DNA of 64,000 nucleotides. Origin: Carallia brachiata (taxonomy: Eukaryota > Streptophyta > Magnoliopsida > Malpighiales > Rhizophoraceae). Positions 46,601-58,600 of this stretch are shown piece after piece. The notes beneath the pieces are model-generated. The model did not search any database, was not told where the DNA came from, and saw only the letters and a list, made by a program, of their open reading frames with translations. Location of the stretch: assembly GCA_021464245.1 (NCBI GenBank), contig JADCRB010000013.1:7422945-7486944 (forward strand). The letters run 5' to 3'. Position 1 is the stretch's first letter, and every line of letters begins with the position of its first letter. The position numbers and the translations under genes were made by a program.

Positions 46601-49600
46601 TGTCTTGATTTATGTTGAAATGTCCTGTAGCATGAGATATACATGTGCAGTAAAATTATGCTCGTTTCTAAAGCAGTGTGGAACTTGCAAAGTAAGGTCT
46701 CAAGATGACCTGTAAAAAAAGAAATGTGTGGCAGGCAGTGTGGATTCTGGCAGGACCCTCTCTGTTCTAGAGACCCTTAGAATGGGACGAGCATCACAGG
46801 AAACCTTTTCTACTCACAGGAAACCTTGTCTGTTCTAGAGACCATTAGAATGGGACAAGCATCACGGGAAACCTTTTCTACTTATATTCTCTCCATGCTT
46901 GTCAGTATCATTCATTTCTCACGGAGCAAGTAGCCATTCTTAGCTTACCATTATCAGTATTTTCTAGATGATCACTTAGACTAAATAATCTTGGTTGACA
47001 ATACGTAGTTGAAAGCAGGGACTCTCATCTAGGCAGTTATATGACATGGAGCCGTTAAATAACGCAATTTAGTAAATAGCGTGGTAGTTTTATGCACTTG
47101 GCTTTTGCAGGGTCGTCACTTCCTGTTCTCTCTCTGTATTTTGCGTTGCATGAATCTTTTTTAAACACTGTGGTACAGGGCCAATGTCAAAATGATTTTT
47201 GCTTGCAAGAGTAAACTTGTGTGTAGAGCTATAATGTGCCACTTGAAGTGGACCTGGGAATATAGCTTATTCTTTAGCTACATGCATTAATGGACCTGTA
47301 TAAATGCACACATGCCATATGTGAAAATGATAAGTTCTTACCAGATGACTTTATTCTATGTCTCTGATTTTCCTTTTGTTTTTGTTTCTCTTGAACCTGA
47401 TGAGTTAAGTCTCATATCTGCTCTGTTGATTTATATTTTGCTGTCACTTTGGTTAGGTGTTTTGCTTCTGTTTCTCATTGATCTCAAATTACTTTCTGAA
47501 AATATTTGTCCTGTCATTCCAGTAAGTTTTCTAACAATTTACTTATCCTTTTGGCAGTTTGGCATCCATAGGGAGGAAGAGACCGCTCCACTATGATACT
47601 GTTCTTTCTGCATTGCTTGATTTCAATCAAAATTTTGAGATGGCGAAGGGTAGCCATGTTGCCAGTATCCAGTATTCTTTGAGAACAGCATTTCTGGGAT
47701 TCCTCCGTTGTGTTCACCCAGCAATCTTAGAGGTGAATTCTTTTTAATCTACTTCATTGTTTTTCCATGTTCACTTTTCCTGAGGCTGTTATTCACAAAT
47801 GCATATGTATTTCTTTCGACCCATTTCCACTGGTTTCTGTCAGTTGAATTATGGTGAAGCCATGATTTAAAAGTGTCAGACATTTTGTTCAGCAGCTGGA
47901 ATTTTGTTCATGGAAAAACTTGGATCAGCATATCTGCTGCTCAATATTGTCCCAAGTGTCAAATTTTGAGCTGATGTTCTGTTCAGATCAATGATAAATT
48001 TTGTTACAAGCACACACTGCCTTGTGTTTGTGAGGCCAATGGTTCTGTTATGCTAGTAACCTTGTTGTTGGATAACCACCTATAGTGCAGCCATCTGGGA
48101 TTTGAACATCTGTTCTTGTTGTTCTCCCCTGTATCATATAAAGAGAAAACCAGTGATAGCAGATTTTCTATGAGATTATATAAGATTATAGGTGGTCTGT
48201 CCAAGTCATTAAGCCATAACATGTAAGCCAGAACTTAACCTCTCTTCCTTAAAGAATTATTATATGTATCATCAGTATTTTGGTTCCAGAGTATGGGAGC
48301 CTTGTCCACTGGCATGCGCTTTTTTTTTTAATCATCTGTCTTTTGGTTATTTTACTATGGTCAGTTTGGATACTTGCTTAGTTAATTGAAGGAATGAGCT
48401 AATATAGTGGAGTTTATTAGATAATAATGGTGCTGGCAAAGATTTCTGTTTTTGTTACCTGATCTCATGGTTGAGTCATTTTATTCTTTCCTTTTCAGTC
48501 GAGAGATACATTGCTCAGGGCTTTACGTGCAATGAACGCTGGGGATGCAGCTGATCAAGTTATTCGACAAGTTGATAAATTGATTAAAATAAATGAGCGT
48601 GCTTCACGTGAATCTAGATTCTCCCAGGTAATTGTCTCCTCAAATATTGCCTGCCATTACAATATATTTTTTTTTCTATTGTGAAAATCTAGTGGCTAGT
48701 TTTCACCGAATTACCATTTTCTGAACCAAAATTAATTTCCGGTCATTAGGATGATCAGCCATCAAGTCAACAGCCAGTTTCAGGGGACCAGTTAAGGAAA
48801 AGACCTGTGCCTCTCGATAGTGAAGAGCAAGCTAATGGTCATGAAGTGGTTCCCAAGCGAATTCGTAATGGTCCTGACAACACCTTGACTATGCCTATCC
48901 AAATAAATGACTCTGAGCTGGAAACCAGTGTGGTTAATGGAGTATCCAATAGTGCTCTTCTATTAGACAGTGATTTGACTCCTGCAGAGCAAATGATTGC
49001 TATTATTGGTGCATTGCTTGCTGAAGGGGAGAGAGGTGCTGAATCACTTGAAGTTCTGATTAAAAACATGCATCCTGAACTGTTGGCTGATATTGTGGTT
49101 ACTAATATGAAGCATTTGCCTAAGAGCCCCCCACCTTTAACAAGGCTTGGGAACCTGCCAGTAACCCAGCAATTTGGTTCCCTTGTTAGTCCAGCACCAG
49201 TTGTGTCACCTTCTGCTTCTAGAACTTCTGTTTCTGCCGCTCCTACCGCACAAGCACCTTTTTCAGCAGCTGTGGCAAATAGTTCAACTCCGTCTGATTT
49301 GTCCATTGCTAATAATTTCCCCGTGGATTCCAAGCGTGATCCAAGAAGGGTAATGTAGACTTGCTTGTGCTTATTTTTTGTTTTCAATGTTAAGTCTATC
49401 AACATGTAGGCTTAGTGTGTCTGGATAATTGTTTTCATTCACAAATCCTTACTGGTAGCACTTTCAGGATCCACGTCGCCTGGATCCACGACGTGTGGTG
49501 ACAGCCGCCGGCATGATGCCCGCTCCTGTTGTGGATGATGGTGATGCCACAGAACCTGAATTTGATGGTTCTTCTTTGAATAAGCCATTTTCACTTCCTG

Positions 49601-52600
49601 CAGTGGCACTTGGTAATAATCCTCCAGCACTTTTGACAGTGAACAGCGAAAGTGAAGATAAGAGTTCAGAAGTTCCGTTGATTTCTGAAGCTGAGCAATT
49701 AGTCCCCAAAGATGGGGTTTTCAATAGACCTGATGAAATTGTCCCCACTTCAGAGTTGAATGCTTCTTCAGATCTTCCACTTTCTCCTCATCAGCTAGTT
49801 GATGAAGACTCCGTTGCATTAAGGTCGTCACATGCTGAGATGACAGATGTCACTCCAATACCATCTTTGATGGAGTATGATGAAAATTCTCCAGCTGCTT
49901 CAAATACATCAGTACCTGAAGAGACTTATCAGGATTTACCTCAGCTTCCAGTATATGTTGAATTGACTGAAGAACAGCAAAAAAATGTGAGAAAATTAGC
50001 AGTTGAAAGAATTGTTGAATCCTACAGGCATCTATGTGGGGTTGATTGTAGCGAGACACGAATGGCATTACTTGCCCGATTAGTTGCTCAGGTAGTAGCA
50101 ACATACTGTATGGTTTTTGACAGTTTCCTTGCTCTTGAAATGTTTGTTATTATTATTATTTTCTTGTAATCCTACTTTGGACATTGTAATGAGCACATTG
50201 GGAAATCTTGTTGATCAAAGTATGCATTAGAAAACTCTATAATGCTCTAGAATGTAACAAGATCTAGTATCAATAGCTGTGTGCATATATGAGCCAGTTT
50301 TAGACTAGTTTTGTGCTTTTTTTTTTGGCACCTACCTTTTTGTTTTTCAATCTGTTATTCTATGGTAGTGAGTCTGATAGTAATTATCGATTGCAGAGGA
50401 AACTTTTGAATGGGTTAAAACTTCATTAGTTGTCCATATCCTGAAAGCAAATGTTGTAGCCTGGCGATCTTCAGCATGAGCACATGATGCCCACGCCGAT
50501 TATATGTTCTTCATCATAGGAAGCTAATGTAATGTAAAACCTGTAATTTGGCTGTCACCCTTTACAAGGAACCTGTTATGCTATTACTTATGCACTGCAC
50601 ATTATTGTTGCCACTCATACTGTAGGGACTTGAGTAATTAGACTGTCTGCAAATTAAGTAATTTCATCTTGTTTTTGTTCCTGTTGGAGGAAGATTAAAG
50701 AGGCTGCTCGACATGTGCATAATTTCCACGGGAAGGGGGACTATGTTTTGATTTGAGATTTATGCAATGAATTGCTTCTGTATGTGTGTTGATTTCTATT
50801 ATACAAAACACTGTTAGAATCAATATTGTGAGCTGAAGGTATTATAACTGTTTCCTTTTGATGTCCATGATGCATAAAATCAAAAACTTTCAATTGTTTT
50901 TCTTTCAGATTGATGCAGATGATGAGATTGTTGTGATGCTGCAAAAACATATCATTGTGGATTATCAGCAGCAAAAGGTATTTTGTACTTTAGATCCTGC
51001 GGGTTCAGCTTCATGCTTCGGCTTCTGTTTGTTTAGTATCTGCCTTGTTTGCTCTGAAATAAGTCAGAAAGCCTTGCTTTGCCTGCTTCCTATCCTCTGT
51101 CTTCCACTTGTTGCTGCTTCTGATGTCATAACAAAGTAACAGTGGACTATTGATTATGCTAATGTTATCATGTTTGTCTGTGATCAATGGGACATCCTGT
51201 CCTTATCCATTCCAATTATGCAATTTCTGACTATGAGTTCTGTTATTTCCTTAGCATTCATTTTGTTAACAGCTATGCCTGGAATCAAACAAGAATTTGA
51301 CAAAATCTTTTTTAAATTTCTCATGTTAAAGCTTCTGTTATCTCACCATTTATTTTATTTTATTTTATTTTTTTAATTTTTTTGTCAGGGGCATGATCTG
51401 GTAATGCATATTCTGTACCATCTGCACTCTCTCATTATTTCGGATGATGCTGGAAGCTTGTCTTATGCTTCTATCCTGTATGAGAAAATCCTATTAGCAG
51501 TGGTAAGCAGCTTTTATTGTGCTCGATTCTAAATGTCTTGTGTGAGAATTCAAATTGTTAGATACTTTCATTGCAGGCCAAATCTTTACTGGATGCGTTC
51601 CCTGCTTCAGACAAGTCTTTCAGTAGATTTTTGGGTGAAATTCCACTATTGCCTGACTCTGCCTTGAAGTTATTGGAAGCTCTATGCCACTGTGATGTTT
51701 TTGATTCCCATGGCAAAGAGGTTCGGGATGGGGAGCGTATCACTCAGGGCCTTGGAGCCGTGTGGAGCTTGATGGGCGGGATGGGGAGCGTATCACTCAG
51801 GGCCTTGGAGCCGTGTGGAGCTTGATTTTAGGGCGTCCAAATAATAGGCAAGCATGCGTAGACATAGCTCTAAAGGTACCTTTGCCATGTGAAATCTCGT
51901 TGCAGTGAATTGATTAAGATTCAATGTTTGGATATATACTTTTATTAAAAATTTTTGCCACTGGGTCACTCTTGCTTCTGTCTGAGATATCAGATAGTAT
52001 ACAGATATGCTTGCACTTGGAAACCATGAATTTTTTTGAGTGTCGGCAGCAATCTAGATTCTAGTAATTAAGGCTGCACTTCTCCTGTGCAATTCAGTCA
52101 TCAATGGAAAACCAAATTGATGATGTAGACAGTGTGGGTGTGGAAATGCAATGGAGAGAGGGGGCGGGGGGGATGGGGGGGGGGGGGTCTGTTTTTCATT
52201 TTGTGTTTGCCATGCCACATAAGTGAGGAAGAACAAAAATATATTAGGTTAGTAAATTCCAGCTCTCTTTCCCGTCTTCCCATACATTGTTGTAGCACTA
52301 ATTTTATCTTTTACAAGTATCTTTGCTTTGAGTACCGCTTGAATATTTTTGTACTAGAGTGCACAAGCTTAATTGCCAATAATGATACTACATTGGCCTT
52401 TGGTATGGTATATTGAGTTGGGAAGCCTGAAACACCCTTCAAGGACATTCAGCTTTGTGGGAATTCTAGAAAGAAATAAGCTAAAAAAGAAAAGAAGTGA
52501 AAGCATCTTGTCAAAAATTGCAGTAGGCAAATATGTCTAGAAACTAGAATAGATTTTGTAAATTGAATATGTTATTGATGAAATCACATTCTGATGCAGT

Positions 52601-55600
52601 GTGCTGTTCATTCACAAGATGACATTCGAGTGAAAGCTATCCGGCTGGTACATTTCTTCTATCACTGAAACTGTCTTGCTGGTGGCCTTTACAAGCCATT
52701 GTCGTAGCTTTTATGCGAAGCTAAATTCAGTTCTATTTTCAAAGAGAGAAAGTGTATTTTATGTTCCGTATTTATTAATGATGCATCAAAATCTGGTTTT
52801 GGACAGGTGGCAAACAAACTTTATCAGCTAAACTATATAACTGAATATATTGAGCAGTTTGCAACAAACATGTTACTGTCTACTGTGGATCAGCATACTT
52901 CAGATGCAGAGCTTCCGCAATCAGGGACCACCGACCAGAGAGAAGGGGAGGTATGGAACACATTTAATATTTGTTCCTTTTTGTATTCATTTATTACAAA
53001 TATTTGTTACTTAATTGTGTCTGTGATGAAAGTTCCGTGTCAATTCTCTGGGATATTTAGAGTAGATGAAGTTGATTTTTTTGGTATCAGTTCAGGCTTC
53101 AAAATTGCATTGTTGGCTATTGGTAGAGTAATAAAATTATTTCTTTGACCTATTGCATGCAATAATCATTGTTCCTGTACAACATTGACTCAATTGCAAG
53201 GAATTCCAAATATGACAGATCAAGTACAAAGAGTAGCTTAACAATGTTTTTTTTTTTTTTTTTTTTTTTTTTTCCTCAAAATGAAAGCTTTGCTCCTTGC
53301 AACTGAAGCAATCAGACTTCTTGACATCTTTACAGGTTATAAGCCAAGAAGCTTCAGTTAGTGGATCTCAAGGATCAGAAATGGAAGGCCACGAAAATGA
53401 CCCCATGAGGACTGCACCACTTGTAGTCCAAAGTGCTTCCATTTCTTCTGCTGAAGCTCAACATCGTATTTCTTTATTTTTTGCTTTATGCACAAAGGTC
53501 AGTGTACAGCATCATTGATAAACATGGGTGCAGATTTTGAAGTTGCAATAGATCTTTATATTACTGTAATGCTGACACAGATTTCTTTCCTTTCAGAAAC
53601 CTAATCTTCTGTATCATGTATTTGATATCTATGGACGAGCACCAAAAGCTGTAAAGCAGGTCTGCATTTGTTTATTGTAATTCTTTCTTACAATTTTACT
53701 CAGCTAAAGTTTGGTAAACAATTTTCTGTTTAGTAGGGTGTCCTTCTAAATATCCTAGTAGTCCTATACATGAAATCTCAGTTTTAGCTGCCTAGATATT
53801 TTTCCCATCTGGGAGCCTCAACTATGCCCATGAAAAGAATTCTGCTTTTAAAATATGAGGTCTATGTTAATCACATTAGGGTGTTTAGGTTGGTTTAACA
53901 GCCAAACCACGCTGCTTATTTTAGATCTGACACTGTGACATCATTGTGGAAAATTGAAATTCTTAGTATTCTGGTTGCCTTGAGTTCTTCAGGTACAGGG
54001 ACTCAAATAGGAACATGCATTGCGTGTACACTATGCCTTGATTAAAACATTTATTTGTTTGATTATGTATAGTATTTATCCAAAATTATAGTTAAAATGA
54101 TTCAATCATAAATTTGAACTTTAAATTTGGATGGTCAAACTAGGATGAAGATATGTTAGCACATTCAGTCTCTTTTGATGTCCAAACGTTGTTCAATTTT
54201 CGGCAGTTATCTTTATGTCCTTGGAGCTATGATTTTGGGGTTCAATTTCATGTTTGCGCTGCCTATAGAAATAACATGCATCATGTGGAAGTTGAATGCT
54301 TTTAATATATCTGCATTCTATGGAGATGGTATTCATAACATCTTATGCCGTAACCGTAAAAGTCTGCATGCAAATAGAGCAGATATTAATTGAAATTTAT
54401 GTAACCCTGTTGGACTGGAGGTTTGATTTTCAATTTCCCCTTGAGGTATTATATAAAATTTACAATGGCGGGACTTGTCTCACCTAACTTTTCTTTTCTC
54501 CTCTTTCTGAAGTAGAATTGATCATGTGCTCACAACCTATAGTCCCCAAAAGCCCACTTTCCTGTTACTGGTATTGTCGGGACACATGCTCACTTTATTA
54601 GTCAGCTTAACGTCCATCCTTGAATGCAGGCTGTGCATCGCCATATCCCAATTCTTATAAGGGCTTTGGGGCCATCTTATTCTGAATTGCTTCGTGTAAT
54701 ATCTGATCCACCAGAAGGATGTGAAAATCTTTTGATGCTGGTAGTTCTTTTTTGACGTTGTTTCTGTCTCTGTTTTGAACTCCATACTGCTCTTCTTTTA
54801 TTCTGAAAATTTGTATTCATGAATAATACTGAAAGTTGTTTTGATTTTCTGGCAAGGTGCTGCAAGTATTGACTCAAGAGACAACACCTTCTGCAGATCT
54901 AATAGCCACAGTGAAACATTTATATGAAACCAAATTAAAGGTTGATATCCACCATGAAACATCTATATGAAACTAAAGCAAATGTTGTCCTGCTATCCAA
55001 GTTATGTATTTTCCTGCTTAAAATCTCAATCTTGCCTATTGTTTACTGCAGGATGCAACAATACTCATTCCAATTTTATCTTCACTTTCGAAAAATGAGG
55101 TGTGCTGGCTATTCCTTTTCTCCATTTTATTTTCTGCAACTTAGGAACATCTGCTAATTTTTTTCAATGGAATTAGTTACAGACAGCTCTAAGTATTAAG
55201 AGGCACTTTTTGGTTCTAGAGTCAGTAATCACCAGCTTGCTCCTCTCGGTGTCAGAGTACATTATTTTATGGAGTCATTTTCTTTTGCTTGATTTATAAA
55301 ACAATCTTACTGCAGTATTCACAGCCTTCTTGTGCTTTCTGCTTTGTTGCATTTCAATTGTTATGTTCTGTCCTATCCCATTATGTACATCTTTTCTTGG
55401 CAATTTGGATATTAACATTGCATTATGGCAGGTTTTACCTATTTTTCCTCGCCTTGTAAGTCTTCCAATAGAAAAGTTCCAGATGGCACTTGCTCACATA
55501 TTGCAGGTACATCTAAGTTATTTGAAATCTGACTTGAGTTCATATATTGTGTGAACTTTACCTTTTACTTTCTCCTCAAGTACCACGTTTTTCTTTTCTT

Positions 55601-58600
55601 TTTTGCCCAAATATGAACTTCCCAAAAGCTGACTTGAATGCTCCAATTGTTGCAATCCTTTTCTGGAAGAAGGGTAATCTAAGACAGTCAAATATAATAA
55701 ATATTAAGAGAGACGTAAAAAGAAAATCTCTTCTTCTTCCACTGGCCAGCAGAAATAGACCATCATGTGAACAATCTTCCACAACAGATCTTTATATTTC
55801 ATAGCAAACAATCTTGGAGTAAGGGCAGTCGATTGTGGAAGGGATGATCTCTTTGCTATAAGAGATCTGTCGCTTCCAGAACGAATCAGCTGTAGGATGA
55901 TCTTGCTCATCTTCCCCACAAACAGTCCCTTTTGTGCGACATGCTGTCGAGGTTGATCATATTGATTTTCTTCAATTTTTTGAGTCTTGTGGGGACATTT
56001 AGAATCGTAACAGTCAGGATATTATGTTATCAGGTGCTTGCTTCTGTTATTTTTATCATTATTGGAAGAAAATATAGAGGATCCTGTTTGTTAACTGATT
56101 AACTTGTATTAAACATTTAGGTGGAAATGGAGCCCTATGCAATGCTTAATTATTGTTGCAGTTGTGAAATTGTGAATGTGTGCCATCATGGAAGTTGCAC
56201 ACTGGCTGCATTTTTGTAGTTTTGATTTTGCTTTTTTGGAACTATCCTTTCTTTTAACCGATAAATTGGACTAAAAACATAACCCCAATACTATTGACGA
56301 ACTCTGATGAGAATTTTTCAACACTAAGAACATGAAAGTTTGATGTGCCTTCAATACAACATAAGTTAGTCGCAGATATTGCCATTACCAAATTAATATG
56401 ATTAGAATTGTCTATAGTCTTTTTTAAAAACCTGCAAGTTACTGGTTTCCAAAAATGGGTCTCTCTTCAAGCCTGTTAGCTGTACTTGTACTTGCAATTG
56501 TGACCGATAGTTTCTTCTCATATCACTCATGGAAGGATTGTTTAAAGTTCGTCACTATCTCATGGCAGGGTTCAGCTCATACGGGTCCAGCTTTAACACC
56601 TGCAGAAGTATTGGTTGCCATTCATGACATCAGTCCTGACAAAGATGGACTTCCACTCAAGAAGGCAAGCATTTCCACAATATGACCCATAAATTTGTCA
56701 TAAAATGCATTTTTAGTTTGTAGTTGGACGAATTATTTCTGAACTATGTGTCCTTCATTGTTTCTCTGTGCATATGCCGTACATACAGTTTTGGGCTTTT
56801 AAGCAGGTCCTCTTTCAGATCCTTTATGCTATATGTTGTAGTAATGTTATGCTTCTTGCTTTTCTTGGTATTTAGATCACAGATATCTGTTCAGCTTGTT
56901 TCGAGCAACGTACGGTTTTCACACAGCAGGTTTTTTCAAAAGCTCTTAGTCAGATGGTATGTACAGGTTATTTTTGGTCTTTGATGAGCGTAATTTTTGC
57001 TTTATTACTTATAATGACTATTTTGCATGTCAGGTTGATCAAACTCCTTTGCCTCTACTTTTCATGAGAACAGTGATTCAGGCAATTGACGCATTTCCTT
57101 CACTGGTAATATTTTATACCCCAGTTTTCATAGTCATATCTGAGCTACTTATCTGCTAGGTTAACTTTCAGCTTGGGCCATCAAGCTGCAGTGTTTTTAA
57201 CACACTAAAATAATAAGCAAACGAGCAAACATGCCTGGTTCATTTGAGATTGTTTTCATTTTTGCCCCATCTCTCAATAAAGCCAATTGGCAGCAGTAGT
57301 TTGTAGGACCTAATTTTCCAGCATGTAGTTAACTTTTTTTTTTGTGCCTGCCTTTGAGCGATCAAGCCATGATATGTTTCATTCCATAATGTTTAGTTTT
57401 AGAAATTTTGACTTTATGGGTAAACCTGATTACTAGCCGCCACTTTAGACCTGTTGTCTTTTCTGGAAATCCCATAAAGAAAAGTGGCAATTTTATTGCA
57501 AGACTGATCCGTGATCAGCTCCCTCATACACTTCTTGTTGGTGGGCATGTCTCATCAGCTGCATGGATGGCAATAAATAATTATTAACTGATAGCTATTG
57601 AATCTGAAATCTTTAAATGTTGATGGACAGAGGAATATAATAGTCATGGTTGTTCTTCAGGTTGACTTTGTGATGGAGATACTTTCTAAACTTGTAAGCA
57701 GACAGGTATGCTTACCTAAGTTAAAGAACACTTTTTGGAGTTTCAGCTTCTATACTTCTTCTATTCATACTTATCACATTTGCAAATTTCTGGTTTAGGT
57801 GTGGAAAATGCCTAAGTTGTGGGTTGGATTCTTGAAATGCGTGTCCCAAACACAGCCACATTCTTTTCGTGTTTTGCTGCAGGTGTTACATAGTTTGTTG
57901 TGGATAGAGAGCTCCCTTTTGCCGTTGCCCATATTTTCGAATTCTGATTTATTTATGTATTTTATTCTTACAGTTACCACCTCCACAACTTGAGAGTACT
58001 TTGAGCAAGCATGTTAACCTCAGGGTTCCATTGGCTGATTATGCTAGTCAACCAAATATAAGAACTTCAATACCTAGGTAAAGAGCTTGTGGACCTGATC
58101 TACCCCTTCTTTCGTTCTAGAAGGATCTATTATGTTGGTTTTTGAATTGCAAAATGTGCCACTTCTTCTGTTATGTTCAAAAAGTTAAAGAGTATAGAAG
58201 TCATTAAACATACTTGGGCACGAATTAACATATACTATTCAGTTGACCTCAACCACAATTATTTATTGGCTATACGATAATTTCACTGGCTTTTACTTTT
58301 CAGAAAAATTAATTTCAATGGTTGTTAGAGATTTCCTTCTTTCAGGCTAACTCTTACATTATGTTTGGGAGGGGAGAAAAGGGAGGGAGGGAGAGGAAAG
58401 TGAGAAGATTAAAGTAAATTGTTGTGTTTGGGAAATGTTTGAAAAGTAGGGGAGAGGAAAGTTTCTAATTCCCCTAATCTTCCTTAACCCACCAAAACCA
58501 ATTCTCCCAAAAATGAGAGGAAAGTTATTAATTCTTCTACTAAATTTATTAAATGACTCAATTACCCTTCACATAATTTAAAAATTACAATTTTACCTAA

